DNA of 64,000 nucleotides. It comes from Psychrobacillus sp. INOP01 (GTDB lineage Bacteria; Bacillota; Bacilli; Bacillales_A; Planococcaceae). Below the pieces are notes generated by a model. It was not told where the DNA came from. It was given only the letters and a program-made list of their open reading frames with translations, and searched no databases. The stretch is from contig NZ_CP073315.1 of the NCBI RefSeq assembly GCF_018140925.1, positions 4,154,001-4,218,000 on the forward strand, read 5' to 3'. A program made the translations under genes and the position numbers. Shown piece after piece: positions 1-8,015 of the stretch (the stretch's first letter is position 1; every line of letters starts with the position of its first letter).

Positions 1-901
1 AACTTCAAATGAGCAAGACCGTACTATTGCTAGCCCAGCAGCGCGTAAATTAGCTCGAGAAAAAGGCATTAACTTAAGTGAAATTTCACCTGTAGATCCA
101 ATGGGGCGTGTTCGTGTACAAGACGTTTCAGCTCATGGTTCTGCACCAACACCTGTAAAAGCAGCATCAGCTCCTACAGCTAGTGCACCAAAAGAAGACG
201 ATGGCCGTACAACTCGTGAAAAGATGTCTCGTCGTCGTCAAACAATTGCTTCACGTTTATTAGAAGTAAGACAAAATACAGCTATGCTTACAACTTTCAA
301 TGAAATTGATATGACAAATGTTATGGCATTACGTTCACGTAAAAAAGATCAATTCTTTGAACAGAATGACGTGCGTCTTGGGTTTATGTCTTTCTTCACA
401 AAGGCTGTAGTAGCAGCACTTAAAAAATATCCATATGTAAATTCTCAAATCGATGGAACAGATATCGTAAAAAATAACTTCTATGATATTGGTATCGCCG
501 TTTCTACAGAAGGTGGTCTTGTAGTTCCGATCGTTCGTGAAGCAGACCGTAAAAACTTTGCAGAAATCGAAGCTAATATTGGAGAACTTGCTAAAAAAGC
601 TCGTGATAACAAGTTAGCTCTATCTGATATGTCAGGTGGTTCTTTCACTATCACTAACGGTGGAGTATTCGGATCTTTACTGTCAACACCTATTCTAAAT
701 GGAACACAAGTTGGTATTTTAGGAATGCACACAATCCAAAAACGTCCAATCGCTGTTGGAAATGAAATTGAAATCCGTCCAATGATGTACGTGGCATTAT
801 CCTATGATCACCGTGTTATTGACGGAAAAGATTCAGTAGGATTCTTAAAAACAGTTAAAGAATTACTTGAAAATCCAGAAGACCTATTACTAAATAGTTA
901 A
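1..901 (+). CDS. odhB: 2-oxoglutarate dehydrogenase E2 subunit (dihydrolipoyl succinyltransferase), 3' part
   Basis: The reading frame is open from base 2, so the gene is cut by the window start and the lipoyl domain is missing. The first visible residues ([13 protein letters not shown]) are the peripheral subunit-binding domain that docks E1/E3. An Ala/Pro linker and the catalytic acyltransferase domain follow, with the active-site motif [14 protein letters not shown] near the end and the C-terminus [11 protein letters not shown] typical of succinyltransferases. The enzyme transfers succinyl from lipoyl-lysine to CoA in the TCA-cycle complex. odhA would be expected just upstream. BkdB or PdhC is less likely because of the SVGFL tail. 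Confidence 0.9.
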   Translation, partial: TSNEQDRTIASPAARKLAREKGINLSEISPVDPMGRVRVQDVSAHGSAPTPVKAASAPTASAPKEDDGRTTREKMSRRRQTIASRLLEVRQNTAMLTTFNEIDMTNVMALRSRKKDQFFEQNDVRLGFMSFFTKAVVAALKKYPYVNSQIDGTDIVKNNFYDIGIAVSTEGGLVVPIVREADRKNFAEIEANIGELAKKARDNKLALSDMSGGSFTITNGGVFGSLLSTPILNGTQVGILGMHTIQKRPIAVGNEIEIRPMMYVALSYDHRVIDGKDSVGFLKTVKELLENPEDLLLNS

Positions 902-908
902 CAAAAAG

Positions 909-932
909 GACTCCCAGAATGGGAGTCTTTTT
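909..932 (+). terminator. Rho-independent terminator of odhB
   Basis: Eight-bp stem GACTCCCA/TGGGAGTC with a 3-nt loop followed by a T run, 8 bases after the odhB stop. Confidence 0.9.
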
Positions 933-969
933 CATTCCAAAATTAAATAAGCTAGATATTTTAAAGAAT

Positions 970-1112
970 AAGATCTATCCGATAACACCGCTGATTTCCA
1001 TTTCAGGTGGATGCTTTCCACGAGGTGTGCTATAAAAAATCACCAGGCCGGTTGTGATGTCATATCTGTCTCACTCGTCCCACTGGTGAAGCTACACTTC
1101 ACTACAATCAAT
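970..1112. repeat. Degenerate Bacillaceae-type intergenic repeat
   Basis: The left edge (CGCTGATTTCCATTTCAGG, then TGGATGCTTTCC) and the right edge (GTGAAGC..ACTTCAC..CAATCAA) resemble the ends of a GC-rich intergenic repeat that I recall from Bacillus-related genomes. The usual GC-rich core is missing or decayed. The match is from memory of the family and could not be aligned here. Confidence 0.4.
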
Positions 1113-1525
1113 AAAGGGGTTAGTACTCAATTAAGATTTTGCATTGCTTAACACTGTAGTAATAGAGTTAGTTAAAAAAGTGCCTGGTAATGTAATCCTG
1201 TCACCGATGTTGAAATATGGTAGCGTTTTTTACTATTTGCACTGAAATTTAGCGCTTTTTATAAAAAGTATATAAATGTAGCTTTATTTCTAGTATTTCT
1301 AGCGTTTTTATAGTGATTTATTGATTATATAAATAGATTTGCTTTAAGGATGGTAGAGATCAGAGAAGAAGGAGGGGGTGCTCGAAATTGTATCTTCGAG
1401 CGTCTCTTTCAAGTGTAGGAAAGAAATTCTTCTCTTATCCCGAAAAGTATTTGTAACCTGTTTCAAAAAGTTGTAGGAGAGCGAAAGACCGGGAATGGTA
1501 ATCATAATAAGGTTACCGAGAAAAG
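1113..1525 (+). other. Non-coding stretch with possible structured RNA
   Basis: No convincing ORF. From about 1340 the DNA becomes purine-rich and contains two perfect 7-bp hairpins, GCTCGAA/TTCGAGC (1380-1401) and GGTAATC/GGTTACC (1497-1517), running into the strong terminator at 1526-1563. This could be an independent small RNA or a decayed leader. No strong sigma-A promoter is visible; a TATAAA lies near 1330. Confidence 0.25.
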
Positions 1526-1563
1526 AAATGCTGGTTGTGACATCAGTCACAACCAGCATTTTC
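1526..1563. terminator. Bidirectional terminator between odhB region and ku
   Basis: Perfect 16-bp inverted repeat AAATGCTGGTTGTGAC / GTCACAACCAGCATTT with a 4-nt loop. T-rich sequence lies on both sides, so it can end ku transcription from the right and any transcript from the left. Confidence 0.85.
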
Positions 1564-1613
1564 TTAAAGAACAAGAGTTATCCAAAAGTACTTTTAATTT
1601 CCGTTCATCTGGA

Positions 1614-2441
1614 TTAAGAGGTTTTCACTTTTGGTGTTCTTTTTCTTGGAGTAGGTTTTTTCTTTTTCGTTTTATCAAGGGATGCTTGAAGTGCAGACAT
1701 TAGATCGGTCACATTTGATGGCAATTCTGTCTGTTTTTCGCTTGTCGTTACTACATTATTTCCAGCCTTTTTCTCTTCTATAAGCTCCATTAAGGAAGTT
1801 CGATAATCGTCTGTGTATTTTTCTGGTTCAAACTCTGTAGTTAATTGATCAACAAGCATTAGAGCAGTATCCAGTTCTTTTTTTACTACAGTTTGCTCAG
1901 CTGGAATATTAGGGACATCTGCAGTACTACGAACTTCATCAGGGAAGTGAATTGTTTCCATGATTAAAGTTTCTTTATATACTCGCACAATTGCTAATTG
2001 CTCTTTAGAACGAATCATGATTTTAGCAACTCCGATCTTACCTGATTCATGCAATGCTTCTCTTAATAGAGAGTATGCTTTTCCACCACCACTATCAGGT
2101 GCCATAAAATAACTGCGCTCAAAGTAAATTGGATCTATTTCTTCTAATTTTACAAAGTCTATAATTTCTACAGCCTTATCCTCATTTTCTTTTTTCAGTT
2201 TTTCTAATTCTTCTTCATCTAAAATGACAAACTTGTTTTTAGAGTATTCATATGCTTTGACGATATCTTCATTCTTTACCTCTTGTTTGCACCCTTCACA
2301 AACCTTTGCATAGCTTATTGGGGTATGGCATTCTTTATGGAGCTGACGTAATTTTATATCCTTATTTTCAGTTGCTGCATGAAGCTTTATAGGAATATTA
2401 ACTAAACCAAAGCTGATACTTCCTTTCCAAACTGTATGCAT
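1614..2441 (-). CDS. ku: Non-homologous end-joining protein Ku
   Basis: Bacterial Ku homodimer, which binds double-strand break ends and recruits LigD. The start MHTVWKGSISFGLVNIPIKL and the motif EIIDFVKLEEIDPIYFERSYF are diagnostic. The lysine-rich C-terminal tail (KKKKPTPRKRTPK) is the usual DNA-binding and LigD-stimulating extension. I chose the ATG at 2441, not the upstream GTG at 2453, because AGTGGTG lies just upstream as a Shine-Dalgarno-like site and family members begin MHT. Length is 275 aa, slightly shorter than B. subtilis YkoV. Transcribed away from ligD, with a nucleoside transporter gene between them. Confidence 0.95.
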   Translation of the reverse strand: MHTVWKGSISFGLVNIPIKLHAATENKDIKLRQLHKECHTPISYAKVCEGCKQEVKNEDIVKAYEYSKNKFVILDEEELEKLKKENEDKAVEIIDFVKLEEIDPIYFERSYFMAPDSGGGKAYSLLREALHESGKIGVAKIMIRSKEQLAIVRVYKETLIMETIHFPDEVRSTADVPNIPAEQTVVKKELDTALMLVDQLTTEFEPEKYTDDYRTSLMELIEEKKAGNNVVTTSEKQTELPSNVTDLMSALQASLDKTKKKKPTPRKRTPKVKTS

Positions 2442-2469
2442 TATGTTCACCACTTTTTCTTTTTCTTCT

Positions 2470-2499
2470 TACTATGCAATCTTTCCGTTCTTTTTATGT
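2470..2499 (-). promoter_or_regulatory. Possible forespore (SigG/SigF-like) promoter of ku
   Basis: On the minus strand, ACATA and CATAGTA are separated by 18 bases, 29 bases before the ku start. This fits the forespore consensus (xxATA ... CATxxTA), and ku/ligD of B. subtilis are known to be forespore-expressed. The match is short and unproven. Confidence 0.4.
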
Positions 2500-2563
2500 A
2501 TCAAAAGTAGAATTAATTAGAAAACTAAAGAAAAACATTGGAAGTAGGTAAACAATTGATGCC
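2492..2563. repeat. 72-bp direct repeat, copy 1 (orphan ligD start region)
   Basis: Matches 4412-4483 at 69 of 72 bases by eye. It carries the same ribosome-binding sequence GGAAGTAGG and ATGCCG start that ligD uses at copy 2, but here no ligase follows. The two copies bracket the nucleoside transporter gene and its riboswitch. Confidence 0.95.
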
Positions 2564-2672
2564 GCCGATGTTTGAGGACAGAAGTCCCTATATAATGTTG
2601 AATAGTACAGGAGATTCACTTTGTGGTTTATAATTTTAGAGGATGGCTTTTAAAATAATTCCATAAAAGAGT

Positions 2673-2717
2673 TAAAGAAGCTAACAACCTACTACATCTA
2701 GGCCGTTAGCTTCTTTA
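2673..2717. terminator. Terminator-like hairpin downstream of nucleoside transporter
   Basis: Perfect 13-bp inverted repeat TAAAGAAGCTAAC / GTTAGCTTCTTTA with a 19-nt loop, 115 bases past the transporter stop on the minus strand. Confidence 0.6.
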
Positions 2718-2831
2718 GTTATCTCTGAACATTTGATAAAAATTTTCCGTGCTTTTAAAGGCTTCCTTTGAGTAGCTAACTGAACACTTGTTTTTATCCC
2801 TAAATAGCAACAGCATCCATCACTTCAATGT

Positions 2832-4025
2832 TTACCAAACGAATAATCCCACAAGCATTGCGCTTAACAGAGAAACAGCCATTCCGCTGACCAATAGCTT
2901 CCATACATTTTTACCGATGATCTTTGAACGTTCTTCACCTAAAGTAGAGCTATATGTGCCATAAATCATGCCGACTGTACTAAAATTGGCGAATGAAGTC
3001 AAGAAAGTAACAGCAACAGCAATCGTATGTGGATTCAAGTCTTGGAGATGGTTTTTTAAGTTCATCATGGCCACAAATTCGTTAGTCGAGAGTTTAATCC
3101 CCATTAACGAAGCAACATACGTCGCATCTTGGATGCCCAATCCAAGCAAGATTGCAAATGGGAAGAATATGACACCGAAAATCTTTTCGATTGTCAATCC
3201 ATCTATAAAGAAACCCAGAATACCATTAAGAGCGGTGGTTAATGCTACATATCCGATTACCATCGCTAAAATTACAATGACCATTTTCATTCCGATAAGC
3301 ATACTGTTTGAGATGGTAGAAAAGAAATCTTGACGTTCTTCTTTAGGAGGCACATAAACAATATCGTCTTCTTTGCTAACCTCTATAGGATTTAAAATAC
3401 TTGCCAGTAACAGGGCATTTAAACAGTTTAACGGAATTGCTGCAAACACGTACTCGGCAGGAACCATCGATAAATATGCCCCAATAATCGAACCACTTAC
3501 ACTGCTCATGCTCATGATTCCGAACGTCAATAGACGATGATCTTTAAGAACGGTCAGCTGTTGACGGATAACAGCAAGAGCTTCCGTATTTCCAAGAAAC
3601 ATCATTTGAATCGAGAAGAAGCTCTCCAGCTTTGGCAAGCCGGAAATTTTCGAAATAACCCATCCTACTTTATCTATGATCCAGGTCATAATTCCAAAAT
3701 AAGATAAAATATCGAAGAAAGTCACAATGAAAACAATAGGCAGTAAGGCGCTAAAGAAGAAATCAACTGATTCATTCGCCATCACAGAAGGAAATGCAAA
3801 TGAGATTCCTGCATTGGCGGATGATACCAACCATGTAAAGAAGGAAGCAATTTTATTAATCGTCCATGCCCCTATCGTGGTCGATAACATAAACCAGGTA
3901 ATAAGCAATTCAGCGATGAGCAAGCTGAGGATAGAACGCCATTTAATTTTCTGTTTATCAGGCGAACAAAGGTAGACGAGACCTAGCACAACAAATATGC
4001 CTAATATATTTAATAAAAAGAACAT
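2832..4025 (-). CDS. nupG: Concentrative nucleoside transporter (NupG/NupC family)
   Basis: Integral membrane nucleoside:cation symporter of the CNT family. It shows the N-terminal hydrophobic block, the central GNTEALAVIRQQL motif, SMSSVSGSIIGAYLS and a C-terminal TSFANFSTVGMIYG motif. I start it at ATG 4025 (MFFLLNILGIF) because TTGGAG lies 8 bases upstream; the longer frame to 4073 would run into the leader terminator. That gives 397 aa, the length of B. subtilis NupG. The guanine riboswitch upstream also favours a purine nucleoside importer (NupG) over NupC. The symbol is an inference from length and leader. Confidence 0.85.
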   Translation of the reverse strand: MFFLLNILGIFVVLGLVYLCSPDKQKIKWRSILSLLIAELLITWFMLSTTIGAWTINKIASFFTWLVSSANAGISFAFPSVMANESVDFFFSALLPIVFIVTFFDILSYFGIMTWIIDKVGWVISKISGLPKLESFFSIQMMFLGNTEALAVIRQQLTVLKDHRLLTFGIMSMSSVSGSIIGAYLSMVPAEYVFAAIPLNCLNALLLASILNPIEVSKEDDIVYVPPKEERQDFFSTISNSMLIGMKMVIVILAMVIGYVALTTALNGILGFFIDGLTIEKIFGVIFFPFAILLGLGIQDATYVASLMGIKLSTNEFVAMMNLKNHLQDLNPHTIAVAVTFLTSFANFSTVGMIYGTYSSTLGEERSKIIGKNVWKLLVSGMAVSLLSAMLVGLFVW

Positions 4026-4050
4026 GTAATCAACTCCAACTTTATTTTCC

Positions 4051-4120
4051 CCAAAATAAAAACTCTTATTCATTCATCCCTTCAGTCGCCAGACAGAAAG
4101 TATGAAAAAATAAGAGTTTT
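4051..4120 (-). terminator. Riboswitch expression-platform terminator
   Basis: On the minus strand AAAACTCTTATT pairs with AATAAGAGTTTT, followed by TTTATTTT, between the guanine aptamer and the transporter start. Guanine binding should favour this hairpin and stop transcription. Confidence 0.75.
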
Positions 4121-4214
4121 ATATTAATTACACAGGGTGGTTTAAACATTAATCTATTTAGTGGTAAAAGATCAATTCGAATCACCTTACTTAATATCTC
4201 TCTTTTTCATGCTT

Positions 4215-4287
4215 CCTTGTAGTCCGGCATTTATAGCGGCTGCCAGGTAGAAACTATCAGGCCGAGTTAAACTGATATTATACAAGG
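4215..4287 (-). ncRNA. Purine (guanine-class) riboswitch aptamer
   Basis: Read on the minus strand the element shows P1 CCTTGTA/TACAAGG, the J1/2 core TATAAT, J2/3 TTTCTACC and J3/1 GGACTAC, the conserved core of purine riboswitches. The discriminating pyrimidine in GACTAC is C, which predicts guanine/hypoxanthine rather than adenine specificity. It lies upstream of the nucleoside transporter gene with a terminator between. Confidence 0.92.
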
Positions 4288-4411
4288 ATAATAATTTGTG
4301 GATTATTTTTTAGGAATAGTGATCATTATATACTAGTGTTTGGGACGAAACAATATAAATGAATAATGTTGTAATGTTAAAAATTATTATAAAAGTGAGT
4401 GTTTTCCCACC

Positions 4412-4483
4412 TTTTATGTATCAAAAGTAGAATAAATTAGAAAACTAATGAAAAACATTGGAAGTAGGTAAACAATAGATGCC
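4412..4483. repeat. 72-bp direct repeat, copy 2 (true ligD start region)
   Basis: Partner of 2492-2563, three mismatches. Contains the ligD Shine-Dalgarno GGAAGTAGG and the first codon and a half. A weak forespore-like promoter (GTATC, 18 bases, AAAACTA) may also sit in it. Confidence 0.95.
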
Positions 4484-6323
4484 GATGCTTTTAACTGCCT
4501 CAATGGAAGTTCCAGTAGGAAATGAGTGGGTGTATGAAACGAAATATGATGGATTCCGATGCATTTTAGAATGGGAACATGAGCCTTTACTGAAAAGTAG
4601 AAATGGAAAATTACTAAATGATATGTTTCCAGAGATTATTAACTTTTGTCATGAGATTTTTAACCAAATTAAAAGCTTTTTACCACTAACGATGGATGGA
4701 GAATTAGTGTATTTAATAAATAATTTTCAAAGTGATTTTTCCAAAGTTCAGTTAAGAGGTCGTTTGAAAAATGTCGAGACTATAAAAAATAATTCACAAA
4801 TATTTGCTTGTCATTATATTGTATTTGATTTGCTCGAATCTAAAGGATGCGACTTGACAAATCTTTCTTTAAGTAAGCGAAAGCAGCAACTGGATCGACT
4901 GTTTAAAAAAGCCCTGCTTCCTGTATCTATAAATTATCAAGATACAAATAGATTGCAGGCCATTGATGTATTTAAAGACAATACACTATTGTGGGATAGA
5001 ATAGTCACAAATAATGGAGAAGGGTTAATCGCTAAACAAAAAAATAGTACATGGAATAGCGCCAAGCGGACTACCAAGTGGTTAAAAATAAAAAACTGGA
5101 GATTTATAAGTGTCATTTTAACTAAATATGATAAAAGTAATGGCTTTTTTCATGGTGCACTTTATAAAGATACCTCTTTATTAGAAGTAGTTACATTTCG
5201 TCACGGACTATCCGAGATAGAGCTAGATACATTAATAGCATTATTTCAATCGAATGGGACAAAATTATCCAATAATATTTGGGAAATAGAACCGTCCATT
5301 TGCGTAGAAATTGCTTGTATTGATTTTGATGGAAAAAAATTAAGGGAACCAAGATTTCATTCCTTTAATTTGAATAAAGACATACTGGATTGTAATTGGC
5401 AACAAATGTATAAACAATTATATCCCTTACCACCAACTACAATGATGACCCATCCAGATAAGCCTATATGGCCTGACTTGGGAATACAAAAAGATGATTA
5501 TCTATTGTACCTGCACCGAATATCGCCATACATTTTACCTTTTCTAAAGGATAGGCATCTTACAGTTATTCGTTTTCCACATGGAGTAACAGGAGAAAGT
5601 TTCTATCAGAAAAATAGCCCAGAATATGTTCCAGAATTTATTGCGACAAAGCAAATGGACGATATTAACTATATGATGTGTAATGATTTAGAATCATTAC
5701 TCTGGTTAGGAAATCAGCTGGCTTTAGAATTTCATGTCCCTTTTCAAACAGTAAATACGAATAATCCGACTGAGGTTGTATTTGACTTGGATCCACCCTC
5801 GGTTCATGAGTTCTCATTGGCAGTTGAAGCTGCTCTGCGTATGAAAGCAATATTTGATCAATTTCAGCTTAAATCTTATGTTAAAACCTCTGGTGGGAAG
5901 GGTATTCAGCTTTATATTCCACTAGTGGAGGATAGCTTTACATATGAGGAGACTGGTATTTTCACTAAATTTATATCTGAATTTTTAGTAGAGCAAGATC
6001 CCAAGTGGTTCACTACTGAAAGGTTGAAAAAGAATCGTGGGAATAAATTGTATTTGGATTATGTTCAACATAAGGAAGGCAAAACGATAATCGCTCCATT
6101 TTCACCAAGGGGGAATGAGTTGGGGCTTATCGCAACTCCACTTCAATGGAAGGAGGTTAATGAGTTCTTAAAACCAGATACCTTTTCGATTCCATATGTG
6201 TTAGATCGCATAAAAAACGAGGGGAATCCCTTTCATGACTTTAGAGTAAATTTGGAAACAGAGAAATTTTCGCTTATATTAAACCAATTAAAAGCCCTAA
6301 TGAAAAATAATTTATTGTTGTAA
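4479..6323 (+). CDS. ligD: NHEJ DNA ligase/polymerase LigD
   Basis: Seals and fills double-strand breaks held by Ku. The N-terminal ATP-dependent ligase domain carries the nucleophile motif ETKYDGFR (Lys22), the later motif GEGLIAKQKN and the OB-fold part. The C-terminal primase-like polymerase domain carries FDLDPPS (metal-binding Asp436 and Asp438) and the block SGGKGIQLYIPL. This ligase-then-polymerase order without a nuclease domain, and the 614-aa length, match the Bacillus LigD (YkoU) type. GGAAGTAGG precedes the ATG. Expected forespore/DNA-repair role with the ku gene at 1614. Confidence 0.95.
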   Translation: MPMLLTASMEVPVGNEWVYETKYDGFRCILEWEHEPLLKSRNGKLLNDMFPEIINFCHEIFNQIKSFLPLTMDGELVYLINNFQSDFSKVQLRGRLKNVETIKNNSQIFACHYIVFDLLESKGCDLTNLSLSKRKQQLDRLFKKALLPVSINYQDTNRLQAIDVFKDNTLLWDRIVTNNGEGLIAKQKNSTWNSAKRTTKWLKIKNWRFISVILTKYDKSNGFFHGALYKDTSLLEVVTFRHGLSEIELDTLIALFQSNGTKLSNNIWEIEPSICVEIACIDFDGKKLREPRFHSFNLNKDILDCNWQQMYKQLYPLPPTTMMTHPDKPIWPDLGIQKDDYLLYLHRISPYILPFLKDRHLTVIRFPHGVTGESFYQKNSPEYVPEFIATKQMDDINYMMCNDLESLLWLGNQLALEFHVPFQTVNTNNPTEVVFDLDPPSVHEFSLAVEAALRMKAIFDQFQLKSYVKTSGGKGIQLYIPLVEDSFTYEETGIFTKFISEFLVEQDPKWFTTERLKKNRGNKLYLDYVQHKEGKTIIAPFSPRGNELGLIATPLQWKEVNEFLKPDTFSIPYVLDRIKNEGNPFHDFRVNLETEKFSLILNQLKALMKNNLLL

Positions 6324-6327
6324 ATAA

Positions 6328-6376
6328 AAAACGTACGTTCGAATACAATGGTAAAAAGGAGGGAACGAACGTGCGT
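6328..6376 (+). promoter_or_regulatory. LexA-like operator/promoter of the small WYL-like gene
   Basis: AAAAC-GTAC-GTTCG (6328-6341) matches the Bacillus SOS box CGAAC-N4-GTTCG at 8 of 10 conserved positions and abuts a good -10, TACAAT (6344-6349). A second CGAAC half-site lies at 6366. The arms ACGTACGTTCG and CGAACGTGCGT form a near-perfect inverted repeat that brackets the ribosome-binding site. LexA control is inferred. Confidence 0.45.
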
Positions 6377-6592
6377 AATGATTTAGTGAAATATTTTAAT
6401 CGTGGTTGGATTGTCGAGTTAATATATGTATCAAAAGCTGGTGAAATCAGTAAGCGTAAAGTAAGGATACTCAAAATACAAGGAGATATATTCTATGCAT
6501 ATTGTTTAAAGCAGAAAGCGAAAAGAACATTTCTAATCGATCATGTACTAGCTCTTGTTCCCATATTACCTCAGGAAAGAGGAGCTATATAA
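6371..6592 (+). CDS. Small WYL-like domain protein
   Basis: 73 aa. The pattern VELIYVSKAGEISKRKVRI, then FYAYCLKQKAKRTFLIDHVL, follows the WYL fold (ligand-sensing beta-barrel seen in regulators) but there is no helix-turn-helix, so it is a stand-alone module. The GTG start is chosen from AGGAGGGA 6 bases upstream. It sits 47 bases after ligD behind a LexA-like box, so a DNA-damage link is plausible but unproven. Family assignment is by pattern only. Confidence 0.6.
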   Translation: MRNDLVKYFNRGWIVELIYVSKAGEISKRKVRILKIQGDIFYAYCLKQKAKRTFLIDHVLALVPILPQERGAI

Positions 6593-6671
6593 TTCTCTCC
6601 ACATATTCATGCAATGATTAATTGAAAAAAGTTGCCTTGAATCGTATACTAGTAATAAAGGAAGTGGTTAT

Positions 6672-6869
6672 ATGATACATACAAATTGGGCAACAAAACC
6701 AACTATTAAAACAGTGACATGTTCGCAAACAGATGCTAAAAAATTTCTTGTGAGTAATGTGCTTACTGTTGGAAAAACATATGAAGTTAAAAATGAAACA
6801 GAGGAATTTATATTTGTGATTGACAACACAGGAAAAGTTGGCGGCTACTACAAAGAATATTTTCAATAA
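6672..6869 (+). CDS. Conserved small protein, DUF6501-like
   Basis: 65 aa. The sequence with VSNVLTVGKTYEVKNETEEF and the C-terminal VGGYYKEYF matches a short conserved protein I recall from Bacillus relatives annotated DUF6501. No signal peptide or membrane segment. AAAGGAAG precedes the ATG, and a terminator starts at its stop codon, so it is a monocistronic gene. Function unknown. Confidence 0.75.
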   Translation: MIHTNWATKPTIKTVTCSQTDAKKFLVSNVLTVGKTYEVKNETEEFIFVIDNTGKVGGYYKEYFQ

Positions 6870-6900
6870 AAAAACCGATGTAATCTCATCGGTTTTTTTT
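6869..6900 (+). terminator. Rho-independent terminator
   Basis: AAAACCGATG / CATCGGTTTT stem with eight T, immediately after the DUF6501-like gene. Confidence 0.9.
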
Positions 6901-6922
6901 CATAAGGAGACAAGAGCAGAAT

Positions 6923-7786
6923 ATGAAAGATATAGTAAAGGAAGAACAACAGAAGAGATTGATTCGAGTGCATTCCGAACAAGACGCAGCTCTTATTGGT
7001 GCGGGTGGGTATCTTTCGCCAGAAGAACATTTACTCGAGGATGTACTTATTGCTGTTTCATTAAAGAAGCCTGTTTTGTTAAAAGGACCGACAGGAGCAG
7101 GAAAAACGAAGCTTGCTGAAACGGTTTCAGAATTTTTCGCGCAGCCTATTCAAAGTATAAACTGTTCAGTTGACCTAGATGCAGAGGCTTTACTTGGATT
7201 TAAAACAATAGTGACAAGTGAAGGAGTAAGTGTAATTGATTTTGTAGATGGCCCTGTAGTAGAAGCTATGAAAAAAGGGCATATTTTATATATTGATGAG
7301 ATAAATATGGCGAAATCAGAGACGCTTCCTATTTTACATAGTGTACTGGATTATAGAAGAATGCTAACAAACCCTTTTACAGGAGAAGTAATAAAAGCGC
7401 ATCCCGATTTTTCGGTTATTTCTGCGATCAACGAAGGTTATATAGGGACTACACCTATGAATGAAGCGTTGAAAAATCGTTTCGTTTCTTTTTCCATTCC
7501 ATATATTTCAGGTGAACATCTTGAAAAACTATGGCAAGAGATGTTTCCAGCAGCGCCGAGAGCATTACATATCCTTATGCTGAATCTAGCCAATGATTTA
7601 ATGGAACAAGTCAAACAAGGGTTACTATCAGAGGAAGCGGCATCTATTAGAAGCCTGCTATATGCTACTGAATTGGCGCTATACATGGAGCCGATTAGAG
7701 CGATTACATATGCTATTGCAGAAAAGCTAGAGGATGACCAAGAAAAACAGCTTGTATTAGCATTGGCCGCTTCTTGGATAAAGTGA
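6923..7786 (+). CDS. yojN: MoxR-type AAA+ ATPase (CbbQ/NorQ-like)
   Basis: 287 aa AAA+ ATPase with Walker A GPTGAGKT (55-62), Walker B ILYIDEIN (Asp125, Glu126) and sensor-1 region VISAINEGYIGTTPMNEALKN. The CbbQ/NirQ/NorQ family works with a VWA partner to remodel or load metals or cofactors into target enzymes. The next gene encodes that partner, and the pair matches B. subtilis yojN-yojO. The target here is unknown: no rubisco, NO reductase or similar enzyme is nearby. AAGGAG lies 13 bases before the ATG. Confidence 0.85.
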   Translation: MKDIVKEEQQKRLIRVHSEQDAALIGAGGYLSPEEHLLEDVLIAVSLKKPVLLKGPTGAGKTKLAETVSEFFAQPIQSINCSVDLDAEALLGFKTIVTSEGVSVIDFVDGPVVEAMKKGHILYIDEINMAKSETLPILHSVLDYRRMLTNPFTGEVIKAHPDFSVISAINEGYIGTTPMNEALKNRFVSFSIPYISGEHLEKLWQEMFPAAPRALHILMLNLANDLMEQVKQGLLSEEAASIRSLLYATELALYMEPIRAITYAIAEKLEDDQEKQLVLALAASWIK

Positions 7787-8000
7787 AACTTCAATCAGGG
7801 GGGTGTTTCTTGCCTAATTGAAATTAATCAAAACTTACCCTATGCTTGCAGGAAGCTAGTCACATAGTCGAAGCCACGCGACGTGCCGTTTTTCGTCTAT
7901 GTTCTAAGGCGGGCTTTGATGTGCAGTTATCTCCCACTTCCGCTTGGTTACTTTAGCTAAGCCTTGAAGTTGGAGTCATACTCTCCGTTAATTCGGGATA
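7787..8000 (+). repeat. Two-hairpin intergenic element, copy A
   Basis: Starts right at the yojN stop and ends 5 bases before the yojO ribosome-binding site GAGGGAG. It shares, in the same orientation to the downstream gene, the blocks CTTCAATCAG, GTTAT-CTCC-ACTT, GGTTACT and GAAGT-GGAGT-ATACT-CCGTTA-CGGG with 12641-12847 (reverse strand). CTCCCACTTC (7931-7940) and GAAGTTGGAG (7966-7975) form a hairpin. Either a dispersed repeat or a shared leader RNA. Confidence 0.75.
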
Positions 8001-8015
8001 AAGTGAGGGAGATAA

